In this document: piece by piece, positions 55,543 to 64,000 of the stretch
How positions within the stretch are numbered: position 1 is the stretch's first letter
How the letters are laid out: each line of letters starts with the position of its first letter
From: Rhizobium brockwellii
Lineage (GTDB): Bacteria > Pseudomonadota > Alphaproteobacteria > Rhizobiales > Rhizobiaceae
Direction of reading: 5' to 3'
Assembly: GCF_000769405.2 (NCBI RefSeq)
Contig: NZ_CP053439.1
Span: 3,286,001 to 3,350,000, forward strand
DNA length: 64,000 bases
Translations under genes and position numbers: made by a program
The notes under the pieces: generated by a model
Databases searched by the model: none
What the model was told of the DNA's origin: nothing
What the model saw: the letters and a program-made list of their open reading frames with translations, nothing else

Positions 55543-57284
55543 CCGCCGCCGAGACCGGCCGCGACGACAAGCCGCTCGTCCGGATCGACGGCGTCACCAA
55601 GCGCTTCGGCGATGCGCCAGCCGCCCTGGACGCCGTCTCCGGCATGATCGGCGGCGGCGCAATCACCGGTCTCGTCGGCCCTGACGGCGCCGGCAAGACG
55701 ACGCTGATCCGCCTGATGACCGGCCTGATGCTGCCCGACACGGGAACGATGGAGGTTCTCGGCTTCGACACGCGCAAGAACCCCGCCGGCATCCAGGCGG
55801 CGATCGGCTACATGCCGCAGCGCTTCGGTCTCTATGAGGACCTTTCGGTGCAGGAAAACCTCGATCTCTATGCCGATCTGCGGGGCCTGCCGAAGAGCGA
55901 ACGCGCCAGCGCCTTCGACGAGCTGCTCACCTTCACCGATCTCAAGCGTTTCACCGGCAGGCTCGCCGGAAAGCTCTCCGGCGGCATGAAGCAAAAGCTT
56001 GGCCTTGCCTGCGCGCTTTTGAAGAAACCGCGGCTGCTGCTGCTCGACGAGCCTGGCGTCGGCGTCGATCCGATCTCGCGCCGCGATCTCTGGAAGATGG
56101 TCGAGAACCTGACCAAGGAAGGCATCGGCGTCCTTTGGTCGACCGCCTATCTCGACGAGGCTGAAGCCTGCGACCATGTGCTGCTCTTGAACCAGGGAAA
56201 GCTGCTCTTTTCGGGAAAACCTGATGACATGACCGGCCGCGTCAGCGACCGGGTTTTCCGCGTCTCGGGCATGACAGGGCGCCGCCGGCAGGTGCTCGCC
56301 GGGCTTCTGCAAGCCGATGGCGTCATCGACGGCGTGATCCAGGGGGAAGCGATCCGCCTCGTCGCCGCCAAGGACAAGAAACCGGATATCGGCTCGGTCG
56401 GCAATGGCGCGACGCTCACCCCTGCCCCGCCGCGTTTCGAGGATGCCTTCATCGACATGCTGGGCGGTGGTCCTGGCGGCCGCTCGAGGCTGGCCGAAGC
56501 GCAAGAACCGACGAAGGGCGATGACGACCGGCCGGTGATCAAGGCCAAGGGACTGACCAAGCGCTTCGGTGATTTCACCGCAGCCGATAATATCAGCTTC
56601 GAAATCCGCCGCGGCGAGATCTTCGGCCTGCTTGGCCCAAACGGTGCCGGCAAGTCCACCACCTTCAAGATGCTCTGCGGCCTGCTGAAGCCGACCGGCG
56701 GCGAAGGCCGTGTTGCTGGCTTCGATCTTCGCCGAGATGCCGCCGAAGCCCGCAACCAGCTCGGCTACATGGCGCAGAAATTCTCGCTCTACGGCGATCT
56801 GACCGTCATGCAGAACCTCGAATTCTTCTCTGGTGTCTATGGGCTTCGCGGAAAACACCGGCGCGAACGCATCGATCTCATGGCCGGCATCTTCGATTTC
56901 GGCCGCCATATCGGCCAACCGGCCAAGGACCTGCCGCTCGGCCTGAAGCAGCGCCTGGCGCTTGCCTGCGCCGTCATGCACGAGCCGCGCGCCCTTTTCC
57001 TCGACGAACCGACCTCTGGCGTCGATCCGATCACCCGGCGCGAATTCTGGACGCATATCAATGCGCTGGTCGAAAAAGGCGTCACCGTGCTCGTCACCAC
57101 CCATTTCATGGACGAGGCGGAATATTGCGACCGCATCTCGCTGATCTACCGCGGCCGCTCGATTGCGCTCGGCTCGCCCGATGAATTGAAGGCCCGGGTC
57201 GCGACCAAGGAGCAGCCGGACCCAACGATGGAGGACGCCTTCATCGCCCTCGTGCAGCAATCGGAAGCGGAGGATGCCGCATGA
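55539..57284 (+). CDS. ybhF: ABC transporter ATP-binding protein with two NBDs (YbhF-like)
   Basis: A 581-residue duplicated ATPase, the same length as E. coli YbhF. NBD1 has [18 protein letters not shown] and [15 protein letters not shown]2 has [17 protein letters not shown] in place of the full signature, and [15 protein letters not shown]1 Walker A has Asp where Asn is common. It powers the two permeases that follow. Start overlaps the previous stop. Confidence 0.9.
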   Translation: MTAAETGRDDKPLVRIDGVTKRFGDAPAALDAVSGMIGGGAITGLVGPDGAGKTTLIRLMTGLMLPDTGTMEVLGFDTRKNPAGIQAAIGYMPQRFGLYEDLSVQENLDLYADLRGLPKSERASAFDELLTFTDLKRFTGRLAGKLSGGMKQKLGLACALLKKPRLLLLDEPGVGVDPISRRDLWKMVENLTKEGIGVLWSTAYLDEAEACDHVLLLNQGKLLFSGKPDDMTGRVSDRVFRVSGMTGRRRQVLAGLLQADGVIDGVIQGEAIRLVAAKDKKPDIGSVGNGATLTPAPPRFEDAFIDMLGGGPGGRSRLAEAQEPTKGDDDRPVIKAKGLTKRFGDFTAADNISFEIRRGEIFGLLGPNGAGKSTTFKMLCGLLKPTGGEGRVAGFDLRRDAAEARNQLGYMAQKFSLYGDLTVMQNLEFFSGVYGLRGKHRRERIDLMAGIFDFGRHIGQPAKDLPLGLKQRLALACAVMHEPRALFLDEPTSGVDPITRREFWTHINALVEKGVTVLVTTHFMDEAEYCDRISLIYRGRSIALGSPDELKARVATKEQPDPTMEDAFIALVQQSEAEDAA

Positions 57285-58408
57285 GCGCCTCTTCCGGCAG
57301 GCTTCGGCGCCTTTCAGCCCTGGTGCGCAAGGAAAGCTTCCAGGCGATCCGCGATCCGAGCAGCATCCTCATCGCCTTCGTGCTGCCGCTGATCCTGCTC
57401 TTTCTCTTCGGCTACGGCGTCTCGCTCGATACCACCCGCACGCGCATCGGCCTGGTGACCGAGGAGATGACGCCGCTGACGCAGGATCTGTCGGCCAGTT
57501 TCCAGGCCTCGCGCTATTTCGATGTCGCCATCGGACGCGACCGCCGTCTGTTCGAGGAAGACCTCGTGCTCGGCAAGGTGCGCGGCATCGTCGTCATTCC
57601 GGCCGACTTCACCACGCGCTACACCGCCGGCAACCGCCCCGATATCCAGGTGATCGTCGACGGCTCCGATCCGAACACCGCGAATTTCGTGCAGAATTAT
57701 GCCCAAGGCACTGTTGCCAACTGGGAGCGGCGGAGGCAGGCGGACGTCGCCTTGCATAGTCCTGCCATCTCGGTCGAGCAGCGCTTCTGGTTCAATCCCG
57801 AGCTGACCAGCCGCAATTTTCTCGTGCCCGGCTCGATCGCCATCGTCATGACACTGGTCGGCACGCTTCTGACCTCGCTCGTCGTCGCCCGCGAATGGGA
57901 GCGCGGCACGATGGAGGCGATGATGGCGACACCAGTGACGGCGGTCGAACTGCTCGCCGGCAAGATCCTGCCCTATTTCCTGCTCGGCCTCACCTCGATG
58001 ACGCTCTGCGTGCTGCTTGCGGTCTTCCTCTTCGGCGTGCCGTTCCGCGGCTCCGTCGCAGCCCTCTATGCACTGTCGGCCGCCTTCCTGGTCCCGGCGC
58101 TCGGCCAGGGCCTGTTGATCTCGACGGCAACGAAGAACCAGTTCCTCGCCTCGCAGCTGGCTCTGATCTCGGCCTTCCTGCCTGCTTTCCTGCTGTCTGG
58201 CTTCCTCTTCGAGATCAATTCCATGCCGACCGTGATCCAGTGGATCACCTTTATCGTGCCGGCGCGCTACCTGATCCCCAGCCTGCAGACGGTATTCCTC
58301 GCCGGCGACATCTGGCCGATGTTTCTGCAGGCGATCGGCATGATGCTGACCATCGGCGCCATCATGTTCGTGCTGGCGGCCCGCAGCACCAGAAAGAGGA
58401 TCGGTTGA
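57281..58408 (+). CDS. ybhS: ABC-2 family exporter permease (YbhS-like)
   Basis: A 375-residue permease: N-terminal helix, a large extracytoplasmic domain, then five membrane helices with REWERGTMEAMMATPV, the usual ABC-2 element, and PARYLIPSLQTVFLAGDIWP. ATGA overlap with the ATPase gene. With the next protein it forms the heterodimeric membrane part of a drug or metabolite exporter. Confidence 0.88.
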   Translation: MSASSGRLRRLSALVRKESFQAIRDPSSILIAFVLPLILLFLFGYGVSLDTTRTRIGLVTEEMTPLTQDLSASFQASRYFDVAIGRDRRLFEEDLVLGKVRGIVVIPADFTTRYTAGNRPDIQVIVDGSDPNTANFVQNYAQGTVANWERRRQADVALHSPAISVEQRFWFNPELTSRNFLVPGSIAIVMTLVGTLLTSLVVAREWERGTMEAMMATPVTAVELLAGKILPYFLLGLTSMTLCVLLAVFLFGVPFRGSVAALYALSAAFLVPALGQGLLISTATKNQFLASQLALISAFLPAFLLSGFLFEINSMPTVIQWITFIVPARYLIPSLQTVFLAGDIWPMFLQAIGMMLTIGAIMFVLAARSTRKRIG

Positions 58409-58409
58409 G

Positions 58410-59519
58410 ATGTGGACAAGGCTCTACGCCCTGATCGTCAAGGAACTGCTTGCTGTGCTGCGTGATCCGAAAGGCCGCGCCATCCTGATCGGCCCGCCGA
58501 TCGTCCAGCTTCTCGTCTTCTCCTATGCGGCGACGCTCGAAGTCCGCAATGTCGACGTGATGATCCTCAACCGCGACAGCGGCCACTGGGGCCAGGAACT
58601 GATCGAGCGCATCGACGGCTCGCCGACCTTCCGGAAAATCGAGATTGCAGGAAGCCAGGCGGAGGTCCGGATGGCGATCGACAACCAGACGGCCATTGCC
58701 GCCGTTGAGATCGGCCCGGACTTTTCGCGCAATATTGAGGCGGGAACGCCGGCCGACCTGCAGGTGGTGCTCGACGGCCGCCGCTCCAACGCCTCGCAGA
58801 TCGTCGCGGGCTATCTCTCACAAATCGGGGCGGCGCTTGCCGCCGAGACGCCGGCCGGCAAACGTACCGGCGCCGAGATCGTCTCCACAGTGCCGCGCAA
58901 CTGGTTCAACCCGAACCTCACCTATCAGTGGTTCATGGTGCCGAACCTGATCGCCAGCATCGCGCTGCTGATCGGCCTGATCGTCACGGCGCTGTCGATC
59001 GCCCGCGAGCGCGAGCTCGGCACCTTCGACCAACTGATGGTCTCGCCGCTGCGCATCCATGAGATCCTGATCGGCAAACTGATCCCGCCGATGATGATCG
59101 GCCTCTTCCACATCACCGTCTATATCCTGGCCGCCGTCTTCCTCTTCGACGTGCCGCTGCGCGGCTCGCTATTACTGCTGTACGGCAGCGCAATTTTCTA
59201 TCTCGGTTCGGTCGCCGGCCTCGGCCTGTTCATCTCGGCGCTGTCGATGACACAGCAGCAGGCGATCCTCGGCGCCTTCCTTTTCATGGTTCCGGCCATG
59301 CTGCTCTCAGGCTTTGCGACGCCGATCGAGAACATGCCAGGGTGGCTGCAGCCGGTCACATTGATCAATCCGCTGCGCTATTTCCTGGTGATCGTCAAAG
59401 GCGTCTTCCTCAAGGATATTCCGCTGAGCGAGGTAGTGAACCAGACGATTCCGCTGGCGCTGATCGCCACTGTTACGCTCAGCGCCGCCGCCTGGCTTTT
59501 CCGCCGGCGGCTGGAATAA
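58410..59519 (+). CDS. ybhR: ABC-2 family exporter permease (YbhR-like)
   Basis: A 369-residue paralogue of the preceding permease: RDPKGRAILIGPPIVQLLVF, large extracytoplasmic domain, RERELGTFDQLMVSPLR and NPLRYFLVIVKGVFLKD. It starts one base after the upstream stop and ends the operon. The substrate of this exporter class in E. coli includes cephalosporin/chloramphenicol-type drugs and cations; here unknown. Confidence 0.88.
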   Translation: MWTRLYALIVKELLAVLRDPKGRAILIGPPIVQLLVFSYAATLEVRNVDVMILNRDSGHWGQELIERIDGSPTFRKIEIAGSQAEVRMAIDNQTAIAAVEIGPDFSRNIEAGTPADLQVVLDGRRSNASQIVAGYLSQIGAALAAETPAGKRTGAEIVSTVPRNWFNPNLTYQWFMVPNLIASIALLIGLIVTALSIARERELGTFDQLMVSPLRIHEILIGKLIPPMMIGLFHITVYILAAVFLFDVPLRGSLLLLYGSAIFYLGSVAGLGLFISALSMTQQQAILGAFLFMVPAMLLSGFATPIENMPGWLQPVTLINPLRYFLVIVKGVFLKDIPLSEVVNQTIPLALIATVTLSAAAWLFRRRLE

Positions 59520-59649
59520 TGCCTTCGGACCCATGCTTCAGCCGCCTCACATAATGTGAACCGGCCGTCCAAAGCGTGACTCTCTCCTGCTGGAACCTAG
59601 GATTGGCGTGGTCGTTACCCCAGTGCAATCCAAGAAAAGGAGAAGCAAA

Positions 59650-60045
59650 ATGTACAAGATTCTCGTTGTCTCCAGCGCCCTTGCGCTGTCGTCACTTGCA
59701 ACCAATGCGCTCGCTGATGGAGCCGTGACCGGTGCAGCCGGTGGCGCCATCACCGGCGCAATCGTCGGCGGCCCTGTGGGTGCTGCCATCGGCGGTGTGG
59801 CCGGCGGTGTCGCCGGTGCCGTTGTCGATCCGCCGCCGCGCGAGGTCGTCACCTATGTCGAGCAGCAGCCAGCCCCGACCGCCTCCGTGGTGGTCGAGCA
59901 ACCGATCGTCGTCGGCAAGCCGCTTCCGGCGGACGTCGTCGTGACGCCGGTGCCTGACAATCCGAAATATGCTTATACGGTCATCAACAATCAACACGTG
60001 ATTGTCGAACCCCGTACCCACCGCGTGGTGCAGGTCATCGAATAA
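59650..60045 (+). CDS. Secreted glycine-zipper DUF1236-type protein
   Basis: A 131-residue protein with a signal peptide (cut after ALA near 21), a Gly/Ala-rich zipper (GAVTGAAGGAITGAIVGGPV) that could insert in a membrane, a Pro/Val spacer and a C-terminal DUF1236-type element (YAYTVINNQHVIVEPRTHRV). AAGGAG lies nine bases before the ATG at 59650. Typical of small envelope proteins in Rhizobiales; no known role. Confidence 0.8.
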   Translation: MYKILVVSSALALSSLATNALADGAVTGAAGGAITGAIVGGPVGAAIGGVAGGVAGAVVDPPPREVVTYVEQQPAPTASVVVEQPIVVGKPLPADVVVTPVPDNPKYAYTVINNQHVIVEPRTHRVVQVIE

Positions 60046-60258
60046 TCAGGCGACCGAAGCCGCCTGTTGCGGCTCGGCAACTTCCGGCCCCGCTTCGGCG
60101 GGGCCGTTTTTCGTGCGCCTGCGCCGGGCGCCGATCAGCGCAAACAGGCGAAGAAGGCGACGTGGCAGCGTAAACCCCTGCGGCAGCGCCTCTATCGGAA
60201 TTCGCTCACCGTAAAGCTTGCCCTGTTTGAGCGATAGAATATGCATGCTCGAAAGCAT
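60046..60258 (-). CDS. Small basic protein (70 aa)
   Basis: Unrecognised. The ATG at 60258 has GGAGG eight bases upstream, a strong reason to believe it. The product has a helical, arginine-rich centre (LPRRLLRLFALIGARRRRTK) and an Ala/Glu/Pro tail. It is tail to tail with the DUF1236-type gene and overlaps that gene's terminator on the other strand, which makes the pair mutually antisense at their ends. Confidence 0.5.
   Translation of the reverse strand: MLSSMHILSLKQGKLYGERIPIEALPQGFTLPRRLLRLFALIGARRRRTKNGPAEAGPEVAEPQQAASVA
60086..60111 (+). terminator. Rho-independent terminator of the DUF1236-type gene
   Basis: GGCCCCGC-TTCG-GCGGGGCC followed by GTTTTT: an 8-bp stem with a stable UUCG tetraloop, 41 bases after the stop. 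Confidence 0.9.
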
Positions 60259-60356
60259 GAACCGATCCTCCATCCTGATTGATGGGATCAGCGTGGCCGA
60301 AGCGACGGGGCTGGGTCCTTAAAGTCCGACTAAAAGCTGCAAAAACTTGCAAAAGC

Positions 60357-61892
60357 CTATGGCCGCGGCCGCATCCCGGCGCGCGCCAGCCCTTCCAGAA
60401 CAGGTGCAAAACGCTGTGGATCCTTGGCCGGTTGACCCGCCAGAATGCCTTCCAGCGTCACCTCAGGTGCAATCGCCTCGAGCATATGCAGGAACTGGCG
60501 CGCCTGCTCCATATTGCCGAGATGCGCGTGTGCGGCGATCAGCATCCAATAGGTCGGGTCGAAATGGGCGTTGAGCGCCAGCGAACGTGACGCGTGTGAT
60601 ATTGCAGCCTCGTAATTGCCGCGGAAGATTTCGGCCATGGCGATGCCCGTCAGCGAAAAACGCGCATCGGGATCGCGGGGTCCGAGCCTCACGGCGCGAT
60701 GCAGGCGCTCGAGCGCGTCATCGATATCGCCGCAGTGCAAGGCCGCAATGCCCGAGCAGGCCGCAACCAGAAGATCGTTGGGATTGGCAGCCGCAGCAGC
60801 CTCCAGCACGGCCACGCCGCCTTCATAATCCTTGCCTGTCTGCAGCAGCGCCATGCCGCAATGAGCCATCACCCGGGGATCGCCGGCCGAATGCTGAAGC
60901 CCGCGACGGGCAAGACTGATGCATTCCGCCTTGTCGTCCTTCCCGAGCCGCGGCCAACCCATGGTCATGCGATGTTCGAGCGCCCAGGCAGCATGCGAAA
61001 GCAGCATCGCATTTTCCGGCTCCATGGCCAGAGCCTCCTGCAGCAAGGCATAGGCGACGGCGTTGTTTTCGATCGACTCGTCGATGATCGCAGCAAGGGC
61101 ACGCAGATAGAGATCGTAAACTGCCGGACTGTTCGGCCTGTCGCGTCGTGACCTATGGATCTCGGCGATCTCGATCGCCGGCTCGACGATCGAGGCGACG
61201 CGTTCAGTGATACGGTCCTGGAAGGCGAAGATGTGGCTTATGCCGTCTTCAAAATGATCGGCCCAGAGATTGGTCGCCGTCACGCCGTCGACCAGTTGCG
61301 CATTGATACGCACCTGCGCGCCTTCCCGCCGGATGCTGCCTTCGAGCACGTAGCGTACTCCCAGCTCCGCCGCCACCTGTCGCACATCGATGCTGCGCCC
61401 CTTGTAAATGAAGGCGGAATGGCGCGAGACGACCGAAAAGGAGCGGAAACGCGCAAGAGCCGTGATGATCTCCGCCACCACGCCATCGGCAAAATAATCC
61501 TGGTCGACATCGCCGCCGAGATTGACGAAGGGAAGAACCGCGACGGAAGGCGGCTGCGGTGCCACAGGCACCATCCCGGCAGCCTCCTGGCGCGGCAGGC
61601 GATAACCGACCCTGGGAACGGTGACGATCCAGTCCGTGCCATCGGGGCTTGCACCGAGAAGCTTCCTGAGCGTGGCAATCTGAACCGTGAGATTGCCTTC
61701 TTCCACGGCAAGCCCCGGCCAGGCCCGGTCCATCAGATCCGCCTTGGTGACGACGCGGCCCTCAGCCTCCAGCAGCATGCCGAGCAGTGCTGCCGGCCGT
61801 GGTCCCGTCGCAACGGACTTCCCTTCCCGCCACAGGCTTCCTGTCACGGGATCGTAAACGAACGGACCAAAGGAGAGCCTCAAGCTGCCCAT
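60357..61892 (-). CDS. CadC-like winged-helix regulator with TPR domain
   Basis: A 511-residue protein. Residues 1-105 form an OmpR/ToxR-type winged helix (SFGPFVYDPVTGSLWREGKS, LTVQIATLRKLLGA, VTVPRVGYRL). Next comes SVAVLPFVNLGGDVDQDYFA, the element found in TPR-type adenylate-cyclase-associated regulators, with VRYVLEGSIRREGAQVRI. TPR repeats fill about 290-505. No membrane helix. Start at 61892 is placed at the domain start; ribosome site unclear. Target genes unknown. Confidence 0.82.
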   Translation of the reverse strand: MGSLRLSFGPFVYDPVTGSLWREGKSVATGPRPAALLGMLLEAEGRVVTKADLMDRAWPGLAVEEGNLTVQIATLRKLLGASPDGTDWIVTVPRVGYRLPRQEAAGMVPVAPQPPSVAVLPFVNLGGDVDQDYFADGVVAEIITALARFRSFSVVSRHSAFIYKGRSIDVRQVAAELGVRYVLEGSIRREGAQVRINAQLVDGVTATNLWADHFEDGISHIFAFQDRITERVASIVEPAIEIAEIHRSRRDRPNSPAVYDLYLRALAAIIDESIENNAVAYALLQEALAMEPENAMLLSHAAWALEHRMTMGWPRLGKDDKAECISLARRGLQHSAGDPRVMAHCGMALLQTGKDYEGGVAVLEAAAAANPNDLLVAACSGIAALHCGDIDDALERLHRAVRLGPRDPDARFSLTGIAMAEIFRGNYEAAISHASRSLALNAHFDPTYWMLIAAHAHLGNMEQARQFLHMLEAIAPEVTLEGILAGQPAKDPQRFAPVLEGLARAGMRPRP

Positions 61893-62041
61893 GCTGAAGC
61901 ATAGCGTCAAAATCTCGCAAACGAAAAGCGGATGACGCGCCGATACGCCACAAAAGCCGCCGTCGGATGAACTGACCCTGGAAAGTTGGGCATCCACTTT
62001 CGGGGGTAGTTCACCGGCGGCAGCTTGTCAGTAAAGCACGT

Positions 62042-63085
62042 TCAGACCTTCAGCTCGCGCCGCTCGCGTTCGGTCACCATCGCAAGGTCGAGCACCTTCT
62101 GCAGGTTGGCGGCGTGGCGGAAGTTCGGGTCCGGCTGAACGCCGCTTGCCACGGCCTCGGCAAAACGCTCGTAGTTGGTCGCCACCGGTTCAACCTCGAT
62201 CTTCGTCCAGGTGGCAGTCTCGACATCCTCGCCGAGGCAGCCGTGCAGCTCGGAACCGCTGGGACGATGGATGACCTCAAGGCTGCCCCTCTCGCCATAA
62301 ATACGCAGCTTCAACTCGTTCAGATGTCCTGTCGCCCAGCGGCTGGCATGGATGACGCCGAGCGCGCCATTGGCAAAGTCGACAGACATGGTGAAGCTGT
62401 CATTGGCATCGAGCAGATATTCGCCGATCTGGCCGCCTGGCGCCTTGTTAAAGGTCTTCAACCGCGCAAAGACGTGGTCGATGTCGGTCGCCGCGCCATA
62501 GGCGGCGAAATCCAGAATATGGATGCCGACGTCACCGAGCACGCCATTCGAACCATGACCGGTGGAAAGCCGCCACAGCCAGGTGGATTCCGTGCGCCAG
62601 TCGCCCCAGGCGCGCGACACCAGCCAGCTCTGGAGATAAGAGGCTTCCACATGTCTGATCGTGCCGAGCTCGCCGGCGAGCACCATCTCACGGGCGCGTT
62701 GCAGCGGCGCGACGTTGCGATAGGTGAGGTTGACCATGTTGATGACGCCGGCCTTTTCGGCCGCCTCCGTCATCTCCAGCGCCTTCGCATAGTTCTCCGC
62801 CAGCGGCTTTTCGCAGAAGACGTGCTTGCCCGCGGCAATCAGCGCCATCGTCGTCGGGTGATGGATGCGGTCGGGCGTGACATTTGTTGCCGCATCGAAT
62901 TCACCCCAGGCGATCGCCTCCTCCAATGAAAGAAATCGCTTTTCGATGTTGAACTTGTCGGCGAAGGCCGAAAGCCGCTCGGGATCGGTGTCGACGGCGC
63001 CGACCACCGTCACGCCGTCGATGAGGGGGAAGCGGGCGAGCTGGTTTTTCGCCATCACCCCCGTGCCAAGAACGAGTAGTCGCAT
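62042..63085 (-). CDS. thuB: Gfo/Idh/MocA oxidoreductase, ThuB-like
   Basis: A 347-residue NAD(P)-dependent sugar dehydrogenase: GTGVMAKNQLARFPLI (nucleotide loop), HVFCEKPLAENYAKA with the conserved EKP, and GDVGIHILDFA with the catalytic-region Asp and His. In S. meliloti ThuA/ThuB oxidise trehalose, maltitol or sucrose-type disaccharides to 3-keto derivatives. It starts nine bases after thuA, with GGAG before the ATG. Confidence 0.87.
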   Translation of the reverse strand: MRLLVLGTGVMAKNQLARFPLIDGVTVVGAVDTDPERLSAFADKFNIEKRFLSLEEAIAWGEFDAATNVTPDRIHHPTTMALIAAGKHVFCEKPLAENYAKALEMTEAAEKAGVINMVNLTYRNVAPLQRAREMVLAGELGTIRHVEASYLQSWLVSRAWGDWRTESTWLWRLSTGHGSNGVLGDVGIHILDFAAYGAATDIDHVFARLKTFNKAPGGQIGEYLLDANDSFTMSVDFANGALGVIHASRWATGHLNELKLRIYGERGSLEVIHRPSGSELHGCLGEDVETATWTKIEVEPVATNYERFAEAVASGVQPDPNFRHAANLQKVLDLAMVTERERRELKV

Positions 63086-63094
63086 GGGTGCTCC

Positions 63095-63880
63095 TCAGCG
63101 GTAACCGGCTTCGCCGGCCTGGTGCAGTCTCGGGCCGCGTTCAACGATCGGCTCCAGTGCTTTTTCTACCGGCACATTTGGGGCGTCGGTGATACCAGTC
63201 AACGACCCCTCAGGGTTATAGGCCCACTTCACGCCGTTGATCAGCACCTTCTGCACATTGGCATCGTGGTAGGTCGGATAGGTCTCGTGGCCGGGGCGGA
63301 AATAGAAGATATTGCCGGCGCCACGGCGCCAGGTCAGGCCCGAGCGGAACACTTCGCCGCCCTGGAACCAGGAGATGAACACCGTTTCGAGCGGTTCCGG
63401 CACCGAAAACTGCTCGCCGTACATTTCCTCGTTCTCAAGCTCGAAATGTTCACCGATGCCGGCGGCGATCGGATGGCGCTGGTTGATCGTCCACAGACGC
63501 TCGCGCTCACCCGCCTCGCGCCATTTCAGCGCGCAGGGCGTGCCCATCAACCGCTTGAAGATCTTGGAGAAATGGCCGGAATGCAGCACGAGCAGGCCCA
63601 TGCCTTCCCAGACGCGTTTGGCGACCCGCTCGACAACGACGTCGGAGACCGCGCCGTGATCCTTGTGGCCCCACCAGGTCAGCACGTCGGTCTCAGTAAG
63701 ACGGGCTTCGCTGAGGCCGTGTTCCGGCTCCTGCAGCGTCGCTGTCGTCGCCGAAATACTGGGATCGGTGTTCAGCGCATTGGCGATCGTCGTGTGCATG
63801 CCCTCGGGATAGATGCCCCGGACGATCTCATTGGTAGTCTCGTGGATATTCTCTCCCCAGACGACGGTGCGAATGGCCAT
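63095..63880 (-). CDS. thuA: ThuA trehalose-utilisation protein
   Basis: A 261-residue ThuA-family protein with a class I glutamine-amidotransferase-like fold: [55 protein letters not shown] and [20 protein letters not shown]. The ATG at 63880 has AGGAG six bases upstream; the open frame to 63991 overlaps the gene before it. It works with ThuB in 3-keto-disaccharide formation. Confidence 0.9.
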   Translation of the reverse strand: MAIRTVVWGENIHETTNEIVRGIYPEGMHTTIANALNTDPSISATTATLQEPEHGLSEARLTETDVLTWWGHKDHGAVSDVVVERVAKRVWEGMGLLVLHSGHFSKIFKRLMGTPCALKWREAGERERLWTINQRHPIAAGIGEHFELENEEMYGEQFSVPEPLETVFISWFQGGEVFRSGLTWRRGAGNIFYFRPGHETYPTYHDANVQKVLINGVKWAYNPEGSLTGITDAPNVPVEKALEPIVERGPRLHQAGEAGYR

Positions 63881-63929
63881 GATGTGCTCCTGTAGAACCT
63901 GGAAGTATCGATAGGCGGGAAGGCAGGAT

Positions 63930-64000
63930 TCAAAGCGCTTTGGAAAACGGCGCCGGCTGCGCCTCGTCTCCTCCACGTCCAAGGAACACATAGACCTTTG
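63930..64000 (-). CDS. thuK: C-terminal end of ABC transporter ATPase, probably ThuK
   Basis: The last 22 codons of a minus-strand gene that continues beyond the window ([20 protein letters not shown], then AL and TGA). The KVYVF end fits the regulatory tail of MalK-type sugar ATPases, and thuK lies just before thuA in the S. meliloti thuEFGKAB operon. Too short to prove by itself. Confidence 0.5.
   Translation of the reverse strand, partial: KVYVFLGRGGDEAQPAPFSKAL

Noticed and set aside
55443..57260. A 605-codon minus-strand frame opposite the YbhF-like gene
   Set aside because: Shadow of the ABC ATPase; no start signal or recognisable domain.
1..64000. CRISPR arrays, tRNA/rRNA genes, intact insertion sequences, prophage
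   Set aside because: No regularly spaced repeats, cloverleaf-like sequences, transposase or integrase frames were seen on reading both strands.

Overview
The window reads as a rhizobial genome (Rhizobium of the leguminosarum/etli/phaseoli type): GC-rich coding, frequent TTG/GTG starts, a pss-type acidic exopolysaccharide locus with PrsDE-like secretion and cadherin-like Rap protein, a PraR-like regulator and a thuKAB trehalose/maltitol catabolic end. This taxonomic reading rests on gene content and order only; no search was run.

Layout. 1-4.6 kb: surface-polysaccharide genes (a truncated Wzm-type export permease, a 1016-residue glycosyltransferase/methyltransferase/deacetylase fusion, a GT2 enzyme). 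4.6-6.8 kb: sparse DNA with a decayed ligD fragment, an orphan terminator hairpin and one small gene. 6.8-11.7 kb: a compact six-gene minus-strand unit (PraR-like XRE regulator, SARP/TPR regulator, 70-residue peptide, YcaO, TfuA, 82-residue protein) that looks like an uncharacterised TfuA/YcaO RiPP (ribosomally made, post-translationally modified peptide) system. 11.8-14.3 kb: a methyltransferase and two uncharacterised membrane proteins.

14.5-42.6 kb is the exopolysaccharide region. On the plus strand lie a GH10 glycosidase, glycosyltransferases, an acyltransferase, two pyruvyl transferases, a Wzx flippase and a PssD/PssE-like pair. On the minus strand follow an SGNH hydrolase, the PrsE/PrsD-like type I secretion pair, a beta-helix protein (PlyA/PlyB-like), then (around a plus-strand RapA-like protein) the assembly genes wzy (pssT-like), pssN-like, a secreted protein and a PssP-like tyrosine autokinase. 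UDP-glucose dehydrogenase supplies UDP-glucuronate. Together these can make repeat units on lipid, decorate them with pyruvate and acyl groups, flip, polymerise and export them, and secrete proteins that bind or trim the product.

42.7-53.4 kb holds housekeeping and sugar-nucleotide genes: a phosphatase, a decayed NodT-type porin fragment, a KTSC protein, a hydrolase/dioxygenase pair, ung, phosphomannomutase, mannose-1-P guanylyltransferase, an EEP family protein and a UDP-glucuronate epimerase (LpsL-like). 53.5-59.5 kb is a TetR (CecR-like) regulator with a YbhGFSR-type ABC exporter, preceded by a possible small RNA. 59.6-64 kb holds a DUF1236-like protein, a small protein, a CadC-like TPR regulator and thuB, thuA and the end of thuK. 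I saw no tRNA, rRNA, CRISPR array or intact insertion sequence.
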